From Nipponacmea schrenckii (Eukaryota > Mollusca > Gastropoda > Lottiidae), in contig CM060202.1 of the NCBI GenBank assembly GCA_030562195.1, positions 11,098,001 to 11,162,000 on the forward strand: a stretch of DNA of 64,000 bases, read 5' to 3'. Position numbers and translations under genes: made by a program. Numbering within the stretch: position 1 is the first letter of the stretch; every line of letters begins with the position of its first letter. The notes beneath the pieces were generated by a model. The model ran no database searches. It saw only the letters and a list, made by a program, of their open reading frames with translations, and was not told the DNA's origin. Shown piece after piece: positions 38,070 to 50,500 of the stretch.

Positions 38070-38285
38070 CTAAGTCCTTTTTGAAAACGCTTAATTTTTG
38101 TCCAGTATCCAATAATATTGTTTTTAAATTGTAGTTTTTGTTTTGGATATCTTTTAATTTGTGCTCAAGTTATTTGTTTATTATTGTTTATGACTTAATG
38201 TTTTTCCACTATGGTATTGCATTCACCAATTGTTGAAATACCAATATTCACAAACTAGAATTGTTTAATCTTCATTCTTATTCAA

Positions 38286-38291
38286 AATAAA
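38286..38291 (+). terminator. Candidate polyadenylation signal for ELMOD
   Basis: AATAAA lies about 1.15 kb after the ELMOD stop, in an AT-rich spacer. Other variants may be used instead. If this site is right, the 3' UTR includes the MITE at 37437-38069. Confidence 0.4.
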
Positions 38292-38299
38292 ATGTTAAT

Positions 38300-39540
38300 T
38301 TACTAATTTTTTATGGTGACAAAATTTACCAAATATTAAACTTACATCTATCTTTCCTGTGCACTTTAACACCTTCAATGTTTTTATTTGATCTGTTGAC
38401 GTAAAGTAATGTTGTCAGATCTTAAGATCCCTATACATTAATACGTAGTATATACATTCAGCAGTAAGCAAATTTATTACATACCAACCTACAATCCAAC
38501 CATAAACATATCATTTACCAACAAACCAACCATCAAGATGTAGCATAGGAAAAACCTTGTTTTGTTTAAAATGCAGTCATAATGGAAATCTCAATTCTCT
38601 CAAGAATATAGGCTGCACGAAAAATTGGTTACAAGTCACATAAGCATATTAGCTTGGCCTACATGAAAAATTGGTCAAAATAAAAATTGGTCTACAGCAA
38701 GTTTGTCAGGCTCCAAACTAAATTTGTTCACATTTAAATTTTTCTGGTACCATAAAACTAATCAGATTAATCTTATAGTTAGAGAACAGCATGGCCGCCT
38801 ATATTAGGGTTACCAGACGTCCCTGAAAAACCGAGACAGTCCCAGTTTTTAGGTCAATGTCAGGCGTCCTGTCCCGGAAACTATTTTGTTCCTAAATGTC
38901 CCGGTTTGGTAAAAATTAAAATTTCTTGATCTAGTTTTGTTTAAAAAAAAATATATATAGGCTAAATGTTTTATCACGTCTTAAGGATGCTTCATTTCAA
39001 AATCGTATCTTGTCAACGTTTTTTTGGCCTCAATTATTTTTGTTGGTGATGAAAAGGGACACCTTAAGTGCCCAGGTCAGTTGGTGACATGGTGACCTAG
39101 CCTAGAAGCACGCAGTTTTATTTAGTCATTATTTTCCATTCTTTTCCACCACATAAATAAATAAAAAGTAAGATAAATTTTAAGAATTTTATATTCATCT
39201 ATTGTAATCCACATTTCATACAAGTAACAAATCATACATAATCTGACAGATATAAAAAAAAAAGTGCCTGTGCTTCTGTGTATTCGTGGCATTTGGTGGC
39301 ATGATAATCAGGAAATACTATTGTAAAGTTAACAGCTCACACTAATTATGATCTTACTAAAGCTAAAATAACATGAAACAATAAAATCTCATTTCAGAGA
39401 TTCAAATTCGTGTAATAAGTTTCATTTCACACGTTCCTTGTCTTATGACATCGGTCAACTGTATACAGTTAAATGTTGCGACTTAAAAAATTAATTCAAA
39501 TCTACCGGTCTTGACAACAGAGTCTACTATATTGACAGAA
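38300..39540. other. ELMOD-NAGA spacer
   Basis: Apart from the possible hAT end, this is AT-rich sequence with no supported gene. It contains 'gaaaaattggtta' phrases near 38620-38700 and short A/T runs. Confidence 0.5.
38805..38930. mobile_element. Possible hAT-type transposon end
   Basis: 'tagggttaccagacgtccc', followed by repeated 'gtccc' phrases, resembles ends I remember from hAT elements. A weakly inverted 'tggtgacctag' occurs near 39090-39105. Only a fragment is visible and the identification is tentative. Confidence 0.4.
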
Positions 39541-39546
39541 TATATT

Positions 39547-39573
39547 GTCACGTGACGAAATCGATCATGTGAC
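39547..39573. promoter_or_regulatory. CLEAR-like E-box pair upstream of NAGA
   Basis: GTCACGTGAC at 39547-39556 is a perfect palindromic match to the CLEAR consensus bound by TFEB/TFE3/MITF at lysosomal gene promoters. TCATGTGAC, an M-box-like site, follows at 39565-39573. A good donor (GTAAGTAT at 39604) and a good acceptor (tttctgtag, ending 40519) bracket a probable 5' UTR intron just before the NAGA start codon. That places the pair near the likely transcription start of a lysosomal enzyme gene. Function is inferred. Confidence 0.6.
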
Positions 39574-40526
39574 GATAGTTTCAGGTGTAAGAGTAAATAC
39601 TGTGTAAGTATCTCAGCTGTTTTTCTAGATTTTTATGAATTTTTGATGTAACAATATGAATGACATTATGAAAAAAACCAGTAGAATAGTAGGCCTATTT
39701 GTTATTGATAAACTAATATGATAGAATGTGAATGTTTGTTATTTACCCATCTTTATCTATTCTGGGAAAAGGCCAATTAGTTGTAGGCCTACTTGTATTG
39801 TAATGTCTCTTTGTTTGGACGTTGCATTATTTATATTAGGAAGTTATTTATTGTTTCCTCTTTAAAGGAATGTACAAACAAAATTTATAAAAACTTGTTG
39901 CTACTCTGGTGTTCACAACCACTTATTTTGTGTTATTTGAGTGTGACAAGATAGGTTAAAAATTTAAACTGTGAAGTTTTAATCACTCAAACAGCTCATT
40001 TTGAGACCTTATATTTACGTGCTGGTATTGAAAATATAAGAGATTGTCAATTTTCTAATTATCAAGTTTCAAATTGAGCTGTTGGAGTCCTCTGTCAGAG
40101 TATTGAATACACCGTTTATTTGTCAAATTGTATCTAAATGACAACTTGTCCAAGATAATTTGAACATATCAAATTTTATCACAGAAAACAGATAGGCTAA
40201 CACCTCAAGCAACTACTATCATTACTGGTACTTTAGTGTATCCAGGGTTGAAACTTTGATTTTATGTGTCATATCACTTCCAAATTCAAACTTGTTCAAG
40301 AACATGTAGATGTAGGTATAGCTACACAAAAACTCATAAAATTCCATAATTTCAATGCATCATGGATTTACCCTTCATTAAATGGCTAAAAACCATGGCT
40401 ATTAACTCCATATTTAGCTCCCCAAAATTATTCCATCTTGTATATTTGCTGAAGTAAAAAGTATAGCTTATACCAAATTTATTGTGTTTTGGAACTAAAT
40501 TATTTACTTTTTTCTGTAGAACCAAA

Positions 40527-43500
40527 ATGAAGTTATTAGAGATATTAGTGGGTGTGTTTTGTCTAGGATATGTTTCTAGTTTGGATAATGGACTAGGTTT
40601 GACTCCACCTATGGGCTGGTTGTCATGGGAACGTTTTCGTTGTAATATTGATTGTAAAAATGATCCTGACAATTGCATAAGGTAAATGTTCTTTGAAATA
40701 TTTTAATCTCACTTTTAAAAATTTTATGTTGAAATTGCTGCAGATCCAAAAAATGAATTTTACTGCAGAATTGTAACATGCATAGCTTAAATTGAACAAT
40801 ATCTAACGTAAAAACATCAAATTGCCAAAATAACTTGACTCTGTTTTATTTCTTTTCAGTGAGAATCTGTACATGGCAATGGCAGATAGATTAGCTGAAG
40901 ATGGATATAGGGATGTAGGGTATAAATATGTTAATATTGATGATTGTTGGTCATCAAAACAAAGAGATTCAAAAGGACGTCTTGTAGCTGATCCTGATAG
41001 GTTCCCAAATGGTATCAAAGCTTTAGCTGATTATGTATGTTTTTTTCCCTTTCCCTCAACAAACCTTTTAATGATATTGTTATAATTGCAGCTGATTCTT
41101 TACGCAAAAATAAAATTTTGTTACTGGTAGGCCTACATTAAACCATTCTAATTTGACTTAATTCTGGATATTCGTGTCATTGAAGAAATGTAGAGAAATC
41201 CTTCATTATCTCCTTATCAAAGAGATGAAACCAACTCTTATCTTTAGGTGTTCTAAAGATATTCTATTGGAAAAGAAGGATCTGATTTCTATTTATGTAG
41301 GTTCATAACAAAGGTTTAAAATTGGGTATTTATGGTGATTTTGGTACCTTTACTTGCGGTGGCTATCCTGGTAGTGAATTTTATATGGAATTAGATGCTC
41401 AAACATTTGCTGATTGGGGAATCGATTCCTTAAAATTAGATGGTTGTTATGCCAGAATTTCTGATATGCCTTTTGGTGAGCATAATTTCCCTTAACCAAA
41501 CATGGTAGTGCCTAACTGTAGTATATGTCTTTTGGTGAATTTCCCTTAATAATCCATGGAAGTGCCAAACGGTAGTATATTTTTATAGCAGGAAAGGGAC
41601 AATTTTTTGGAAATATTTTGTTCAGAATCCTTTGTTGTAACCAGATAGTAACCTGTTCAAATAGTGCTAGTTTCTACATGTTACCACCTTGTAAAATATT
41701 CAATATTTGTCAAAATTGGTAGAAATATATATTGGAAATTCAAAATGTTATCTGTATTCAAAATGTAATCTATCAGCTAGTAAATCCTATACTTAAATAG
41801 CTTTTATATTGAAAGTGTGTTTCTTTACTGTGTATACTCTCTAATAGAAACCTATAAAATTGTACAATAATTACATACATACTTTCAGGCTATCCTGTGA
41901 TGGAATTATATTTAAATCAAACTGGTAGACCAATATTATATTCCTGTAGTTGGCCAGCTTACACAGCTCATGTAAGTATATAGGGGCGATTATGGCTTGT
42001 TACTGTTCAAAATAAATTTTTCACCATACTTGCATGGTTTGTATCAGTCTTCATTAGCCCATAAGGTGTAGAATAGTAGGACGAAAAACTCTGGAAAACA
42101 TTTGTAAATTATGATAGAGAACAGTACCATAAATCTGAAATGAATGGAATTTTTTTAAACTCTTCTACATTGGGCTATTAGAGACAGGCAACACTGTGTA
42201 GTGTGGGATGAGCAAAATTTTGCCAGGACAACAGAATTCGCCAACTCTTTTTAATAAGGACCTTTACTGTGCACAGCCTGTAGCTCACATGGTCTAGGTA
42301 TATTGTCCCATCGGAACGACTCGTTTTTCAATGTACATCACCGAGAGGGGGAAAAACTGGTTTGAAAAATCCTAAACTTCATCTCGACTTTTGCCAGGAT
42401 TGATCCTTGGGCCCCCAGGTTAGCGGGCAGCTGAGCCACTGAGATTCCCTGTATTACAATAAACAATTGAGATTCTGTTTGTATGTTTTAGCCTAATTAT
42501 CCAGCTATTGCTAAAAGTTGTAATATTTGGAGAAATTATGGTGATATTCAGGACTCCTACTCGAGTTTAGCATCAATTATAGAATTCTATGGTAAAAACG
42601 AGGGTAATTTTAGTGAAGTTGCTGGACCTGGTAGATTTAATGATCCTGATATGGTAATGTAGAATATTTTGAATAAAAAGTTTTTGAGATCTCCCTCACA
42701 TCCAATATCCAGTAACATCAGTTGACATCTATTCCCAGTTTTCACTATCAAAATGTTTTTTTAAATAGCTTTGGTGTTAGAAAAGCCATCTGTTTATTTT
42801 TTGGTTCAAATATTCAGATACTTTAAGGGCCACATTCTGAATTTAAGAGGTTTTAGACCTCCACACCACAATCGCAAATGGAGTTTAAAATGGATAGGAA
42901 ATAAAATGGTGACATATAATCTGGGTTCTGTGCTCTCTCAAAAGATAAATGATCTCTTGCCTGTAATATCAACAAGTAAGGAAAGGAAATTTTGAATTCG
43001 ATCCAGTGGTAGCTTTTAACTTTCTTGTTATTTTTTCAGTTAATAATTGGTGATTTCTCATTAAGTTACTATCAACAAAGATTACAGATGGCTATGTGGG
43101 CAATCATGGCCTCACCATTATATATGTCAAATGATTTAAGACAAGTACCTGAACAATCTAAAGAAATTTTACAAAACAAAAATGTGATAGCTATAAATCA
43201 AGATCCTCTTGGTATTCAGGGTAAAAGAGTTGAAAAGGTTAGGATCCAAATATTTTATCAATAAGTTATTTGCATAAGGAATGAAGCTTCACCTCTGAAC
43301 ATGAGCTAAAAAAGAACCAAAAGCTTTTGAAATTTTAACTCTGTACATCTTAACATTACTTAAAGGGATACTGCGTCTTAGCATGAACACAAAAATTTAG
43401 TTCTCAAGAATGGTCAATATGAGTATATATTTACCAGTGAACTTATCTGGTTTCATAAAGTAACAGAATCCCTTATATATTCACCAGTGAACTTACCTGG

Positions 43501-44088
43501 TTTCATAAATTAACAGAAACCCTTAAAATCTGGAAAACTCACAAAACTAAGTCATTTTTGAAAAAGGCTTAATCAATTTATTAAGTGTTTTGCAATAATG
43601 AAATGCATATTGAAGGATAATTAGTTAGTTTTCTTTATTTTTATTTCTTTATGGTATTTATGGCAGCAGGTATATTTACTGAAGAATAGAGCTCTTATTG
43701 GCCAAGATTAAAATTTTCAAATTTTATGTTCATTCTAAGACCTATTATCCTTTTAAAACTTACAGAATTTAAGATTTTCATTGACCCATTGTGAAGCAAA
43801 TTATCAGCAATTGATGGAAATTCCTTTTTTTTTCAGCATAATGACTATGAAATATGGGTAAGACCCTTATCAAATTCAAATTATGCCTTTGCAGTAATAA
43901 ATCTGAGTGGATCATCATCTTCAAATGTGAGCATTCCTTTAAATAAGTATGGTATGACCAGCTCAAGAGGGTATTTAATTACTGAAGGGTTTACTGGTGA
44001 AAAGGTAGTGGTATATAGACCTGGTAGTATGTTTACAACCAAAGTAAATCCTGATGATGTATCATTATATAAAGCTAAAAAGTTGTAA
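40527..44088 (+). CDS. NAGA: GH27 alpha-N-acetylgalactosaminidase-type lysosomal glycosidase, 7 coding exons
   Basis: Exons 40527-40681, 40860-41034, 41301-41475, 41889-41971, 42492-42653, 43040-43237 and 43837-44088 join in phase to 399 residues; human NAGA has 411. A signal peptide of about 18 residues ([16 protein letters not shown]) precedes the mature start [15 protein letters not shown]27 landmarks are YVNIDDCW, the nucleophile Asp157 in SLKLDGCY, the acid/base Asp214 in WRNYGDI, and NDPDM and AINQDPLG. The substrate loop reads CSWPAY (Ser189, Ala192). That is the N-acetylgalactosamine-accepting form of NAGA, whereas alpha-galactosidase A has Glu and Leu there. The predicted role is removal of terminal alpha-GalNAc (and some alpha-Gal) from glycans in the lysosome. 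The start is well supported by the signal peptide and an upstream splice acceptor. Confidence 0.95.
42030..42450. mobile_element. Pair of oppositely oriented SINE copies in NAGA intron 4
   Basis: A forward tail fragment at about 42030-42094 ('cttcattagcccataaggtg') is followed by a nearly complete reverse copy at about 42172-42450, ending in the head 'cagctgagccactgagattcc'. The two tails could pair within the transcript. Confidence 0.75.
43360..43757. mobile_element. TIR element in NAGA intron 6
   Basis: The left end 'ttaaagggatactgcgtctt' and right end 'attctaagacc...ccttttaaa' are inverted copies. An internal tandem duplication repeats 'ttcaccagtgaacttacctgg'. It belongs to the same family as 18579-18848 and ends about 80 bases before exon 7 of NAGA (43837). 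Confidence 0.78.
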
Positions 44089-44269
44089 ATTTTACTTTGT
44101 TGCAAGAGATGTGTATGTACTTTACATAAAGTAGAATATTGATAAACCTTGATAAACACAATTATCTGTTCAATTGTAAATATAATAATATTGTTTTATC
44201 ATGTCTTGATTTTTGATTATTAGTGAGAATGATAATTAAGTTGAAAATTGTTATCTATTTTTGTGGTTA

Positions 44270-44275
44270 AATAAA
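44270..44275 (+). terminator. Candidate polyadenylation signal for NAGA
   Basis: AATAAA lies 182 bases after the NAGA stop codon, the first canonical hexamer on that strand downstream of the gene. Confidence 0.6.
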
Positions 44276-44299
44276 AAAGCTTGATTCAGATTTCCAGTT

Positions 44300-47200
44300 G
44301 TTGAAGGGAAAAAATACAAGATGATGGTTCATCGCTCTAGGTAAATAGGAAGATAAAGATAAGATTCTAAGGGTGATTGTATTCCGGGGGGTACATTAGA
44401 AATGAATTGCTTTAGGACCTGCTGTTCTGCGCCTTATTGTGGGTACATTAGGAGACATTTATCACAGTGCAAAACCTCTCGCCTTTATTAAGGATGTTGA
44501 GGGAACTACATATTATACAGCAGGGGATACGGAGAATCTATATTTCAATATTGAGATGTGGGATTACAAGAATTGAAATCCAGCAACTATGTTTTAGTTT
44601 GAATTATTGTATATCTACCAGGCTTATGAAAAAAAGTCAAATACTGCAAATAAACAGCATGTTATCTGTAATTTGTCCTCTAATTGCACAAATCATTGGT
44701 TTCCAACTTACACGTATATAGGTCAGATACTGTCTTACTGTCCAAATACAATACTTCATTAGTGATATGAATTAAAATAAACATTTTGAGCATTAATATA
44801 GTTTAATATCAATCTCATATTCAGAATGGTTTTATTATCAATAGCAAGCCTGATTTATACATAGATATACACAGCTATCTTATCATTTGTCCTTATTATA
44901 ACACAAACACCTTATAATATCTTGATATAATCTTTATTTTATCAGGAGATTTTACTTGCACATTATAAATTTGATTTTCAAGCTTTCCTAGTAATTTCTT
45001 GAAAATTTGATTTATAAATCAAGCCACTTTCAGGACATAGGCTATTTTGTTTTTTTTAAATTTTATTTTTTGCTCTCTATATTCATGGTTTTTTGAAATA
45101 TGTCTACAAAACAAATATTCACTTCATGGAATTTTTCATTTGGATTTTACAAGATATCTATTTCACAAAACACTTAATGGGTATCAATTTCATACCTGTG
45201 ATAAAAAGTCCTTTAATAGGTGTGTTATTGACCAACCAAATGCTTCTATACACTTCAACAAAAGACTTACAATTTAAGATTCTTTTTGCAATTGAGTTGA
45301 AAAAAAAAAAATTATTATCTAGTTTTTTGTGGAACAGCAGATAAGAACTTAACCTAAAAATATTGAAACTTAATTTTGAGAAATATTTTCAAGAATTCCA
45401 GATCCAAATATCAAGCAATTGATAGATATTATAGGTAAAATTCATAATAAAGGTTTTGAAAAATATCGGTTGGTTGGTTGGTAAAATCATCAACAATAGT
45501 ATACTTTATATACATTATCAGTGAAACAATGACAACATTCTACAATTCGTTGCAAATGAAAGATTTTCAACCAAATGAAAGATTTTCAAGCACATAGCCT
45601 ATTTCTTTATAAGAAAGGTAAGTCCCCTAAAAAGGTTATGGTATTTCCAGAATGGTAACGGCCCAATACAAAAAATAATTTGTTGTGTTAAGTTCTTAAA
45701 TATTGACTACGGCAAAATAGGTAATTTACAGGCCTAGAGGGCTATCAAAACAAAATATTGATTTCTGAGACCTAAATAACAATTGTTTTCAATATACTCC
45801 TTGGTTTTAAAAATAATCTATGAAGTATTTATAGAAAGATAGATAACACCAAATCAGCAGTCTTATAAGTTATAAACATACAGAACAATGGATATAATAT
45901 GGTACCATAATAAATTAGAATATAGAATAATGGAATTGAATTGTGCTGCTTTATTTTTGAAGAGGTAAAAGTAAGGGGTCTGTGGAGGGAACAAATGACC
46001 AGGTAACACAAACCTAGGTTAGGTTCAGAAACTTTTCAAATAATTTCCCTTTTCTTTTCAAAATTCAACCCAAATATTATACAAATTAGTTATGTAGTCA
46101 TAAAAGTCCTCATTATCAAACGCAATCCAGGCAATATAAATCAGAAAAAGAAGGAGATGAAATATATCTTAGCAGCAAAATATCTAAAATAGTATAACAT
46201 AGGTTTTAATATAAGTATGAGATCATAGTCAAGTCTTAATCTACAGATTCAAGGTAACTTAAAATATAAGGTCTTAACAAGAGTAACATAATAGAACTAT
46301 ATATCGAACTTCACATAATACACATTGCATAATTTTCTTGCCATTTGAAATTTGAACGAAAGCGGGCAAGTATTTTACAGTTATATTCCAAAACCTAGAC
46401 ATCATTTATTGAAGAGACCTCACACACAATTTTTAATATCCTATGATTTCCAAAATGTCAAAACGAAATAGTCTTGCAGTTCCTCTCCCAAGAGGCCACC
46501 TTCATTCAGCGACCGTTTTTGAATATTCCCTTGAGTGGTCTCTGAATGCAGGTTCTACTGTAATCTTCCAAACTCAGGGCTTTTGATTACCATAAATGCT
46601 AGACCTGTTTGTTTGTCCATCTAAAATGACCAGTTGATAATTTAATTTTATGGGTTATGTCTACAATGTTAGCACTAATGAAATGAATTAAAATTTGAGA
46701 CAATACCCTCCTACTATTATATAGTAGATGACTATATTGTTCATACTAAATAAACATCAATAAAATTTCAAATTCAAAATTTTTCTAAACCTCTTTTCCC
46801 TTAATTTAACTATGCCACCACCTTTCATGCCTTAATATCATTCAAATTATATATTGGCAGTAAATAACTAAATTAAAATTAAATGAAAAACTCCTAGTTT
46901 AAAATCTGTGATGCATTCATTATATATACAGTACTGAGTGTTGAAGAGAAGCCATGGTAAATACCTAGACTTATAAAAGCTTCTTCATAAATAGTCCATT
47001 TTTAAAAAACACATGATATATGGATATACTACTTCTAGGTTTATTACATACATTACAAATGTAGAAGTAGTATATCTATATATCTTGTGTTTTTTAATGC
47101 TTATGCTCCTGCTTCTATATGTCTTATAAAGGATAATCCATCTTTATTTATTTGAAGAAAGTAAAATAAATATAATTATGTATCTCAATGAATGATTTAG

Positions 47201-47594
47201 TTTTATTGTTCACCTATTTGAGAAGCATGGTCTATAATCCAATTTCTCCAAGATGAATAGGAAATACAGTTTGGTTTATAAAACTAACAATAAAATCATC
47301 TTGAGTAAAGTTTTTCCAGAAACATTCCTGTACAATTTTTCAGTTTTTAAATTCCCTTCTTTTTCTAAAACTAAAACTAAACACATTAAAATATAAGTAA
47401 ATCCGTAAGGTTTGTCCATGAATCACAATACCTAGCACATATTACTGGACTATCCGTCCAAAATAAACTACAAGGCAAATTGTTAAAAGTTCCTTGTCCA
47501 CAAGCAGTAAAAATATGGTTTTTAGCAATAACTGTTATATATATTAAAACTCTGGACATTAAAAACATAACAGTAAGGTTATTAGAAATGTCTA
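44300..47594. other. Convergent spacer between NAGA and SLAIN
   Basis: The spacer separates the converging 3' ends. Open frames on either strand (for example 44467-44721 and 45047-45344) have no recognisable homology and AT-driven composition. Part of it is probably the SLAIN 3' UTR: minus-strand AATAAA hexamers occur, for instance at 47143-47148. A hairpin lies at 47002-47097. Confidence 0.5.
47002..47097. repeat. 96-bp hairpin, arms about 36 bp
   Basis: The left arm begins ttaaaaaacacatgatata and the right arm ends tatcttgtgttttttaa, with a central stem 'gtagaagtagtatat' against 'atatactacttcta'. The loop is about 22 bases. It lies in the probable SLAIN 3' UTR or just beyond. Confidence 0.85.
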
Positions 47595-50500
47595 TTAAAA
47601 ACAGCCATCGCGCCAGTTATCTTCAGAATCATGGTTATTGTAAGGGCGTGGTGAGGGAATATTTGATCTGAAATGACACAAAAAATTCAATTAACATATA
47701 TATGAAAACTTGTTGAAATTTATAGAATTTTAACCATCATTGGGTTCTTTTAATTAATATGGACATGTGGTATATTAGAGGACATTTTAATTATAATACT
47801 ATGAGCAGCTTTAAATGTGTCTCTCTTTAGGAAGATCAACTAGTAAATCACTGAGTCTTTTGGGACATTAAATTGCTCTACAATTCTTCGACCAAAATGA
47901 GATAAAGGTCCATTTGATGCACTAGAAGTCTCAGTCGCAGTTCTCATAAGCAATTATTGTATTTCTATCTGAAATTTACGTACCGTCTAGGCGAAGGTAT
48001 AGAAGATTTTGCAGTAGAAGGCCGTGGGATTGATCGTCGACTCATTGGCTGTGGTAGACCACTTCTACCAGGAGAGGCACCACGCCGTACAGGAGTAGGT
48101 TGTTTTAATCCAAATCCTGGAGATTGGGATCGTATAGTGGGTTGTTGTAATCTTTTAACAGGCCGTGTTTCTGGGGCTAAGTTAGCCTCATCACTACCTA
48201 CAGATTGATGATCAAGACTAGAATCACTAGAGTACTGATGTAATCTATTAGCTTTAGATAAACCTCTTTTTGTATAGGTATCTGAAAAAAAATATATCAT
48301 TATATCATTGAAGATATTATGCTCTCAATGAATAAGCTCAGCATATTTTCCAGGTCATATTCGACCCAGCTAAAAAACTATAACTAATTTTCTTGTATGT
48401 AACGACCAATATTACAATGCTGAGATGATCAATTGATGAATTATGTTGGATATGTTAAATATCTTACTGTAGTTATAAGGTTCTTGATGTGTTTGAGGAC
48501 TGTCTGGTGGGCTACTTCCATCTGAGTCTATACTATTCCTATATCGTTCTAAAACACCACTGTCTAAAAACAGATCAGCATTATTATGTTCATTTCTCCA
48601 AAACATAGCCATTAAATCACATATTGAAAAGGTAATAGTTATTTTCTTTCCAATATAACTTGCATATTTCTTTTATCATCATATGTTGAACAAGAAACAT
48701 AGGCTTAAAATAATATTATGTAACACTATCAGGATTGATGTTGAACACCCTAAAATTCTATTCTATCTTAGTGTTTCACAATAGATTCTATATTAATTTA
48801 TCTCTTCTACACTGGTCATTCAAGCACTAAAGCTAATACTGTGCATACAGTACATCATGAGATACCGTTTAAGAAGGATATTAGATTTGGGGGAAGGGAG
48901 GAAACTCTGATGCCTTATACTGGCCTTAGTATCATCTTTCCATTCCTTTCACCATTAATAATAACAAAAGAAATAATGCCCACTCCAAAATTTCAAAATC
49001 AAAAGCATGCATCTATGTGAAATAGACAAACCATCAAATCGGCCAGGACTAGATCTTGTTGAACCAACAGGTGAGCCACTATTATCAGTATCACTAGCTA
49101 TAAAGCCAAAACCTTTTCTATTCATACCTACAGAAATGGGTGAGAGAAGAGTGAAATATAGATTGAATATAAGAGAGTGGGTTTTTATCTACATAGGATT
49201 CATCTCAATTCATCAAATGTGTACAATACCAGATGACAATTAAACCTGAATTCAGTAAGATGGAATTACTATCAGGGTTCAAACACATTATCGCTCCATT
49301 TGAGAAATAAATGGTCACTTTCCCATTATGACGTAGCCTAAATTATAGGTCAATTAAATTGACAACTTCTACTGAATTGTTGTAATAGGAAGTTTCAATG
49401 ATTATGAATTATTTACCGGTGTAAATATCACCTTGTACACATTTAATGAATTAAAATCTACAGGACTAGGCTACCGAAAACCATATTTCATCAGGTACGA
49501 AACTTTGGCTAACATTAATATCAGTGTACAAAAAGTGAAGTTATCAATTGAGATAAAAAGAAGAAAATATTGGCTAATAAGGTCATTAAAGCACAGAAAA
49601 AAAAAAGAAATTCTATTAAGTTTCATCCAGGGTGATTAAAGTGATGCTGCATCTTATAATGGACATAAAATTAAGTGTTCAAGAATGGTCATGAGTTCTT
49701 ATATTCATGTAATAAAGTAACTCCCTGTAAAATCTGGATAACTCACAAAACTTCAATTTATCAAGCATTTTTCAATAAGTAATTATATTTCCATTGATAA
49801 TTATTAAGTGTTTTGAATTATCAGATCCTGTAATGTTAATCATGCCAGCAAGTATATCTACTGTTGGATATGTGGATATATTGGCCAAGTTAAAAATATT
49901 TAAAATTTAACGCTCATTCTAAGATGCAGTATTCCTAAGAAAAGAAGGGCTACTAAATAAGATATATAATTCCTGTTTATTCTAGAATCTAATTCTAGTA
50001 TTATAGTAAGTGAAGTGAAATTCCAGACCTCTAATAAATAAGCTGAAGCCGTGAGCCTGACCCAAAGCAGTGGTAAAAGAGAAAATAATTCAATTGATAT
50101 ATACCTCGTCTTGGTGAAGGATGATGCGTTATACTCTGTCTTAAACCTGCAAAACAACATTATTCAATAAAACTACTTTTATTCAAATGAAATGAAATAA
50201 ATGGAGTTATACGTCCTACTCTTCTGCACCTTAAGGGCTAATGAAGACAGTACTTTTATTCAAAAATTATTTATTTACACAGACTATGGAGTGCAAGCCC
50301 CATTATGTCAAACCCTTTCGAACAACATAAAATATTCAAGGTCCAAATCAATCCCTGAATATGCTGATCGCCCTCTAAATCTTCTTTAATACAATATATA
50401 ATTGTATAGCAGTTTTGATTATCTTGTGATTTTCAAATAGAAAGATAGCTGTTCATATTAATCAACTTGAGTATATTATATGAAAAAGAAAGTCACAATA

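Noticed and set aside
44467..45344. Several 75-85 codon plus-strand frames in the NAGA-SLAIN spacer
   Set aside because: They are AT-driven composition, overlap one another in different frames, and show no homology or splice context.
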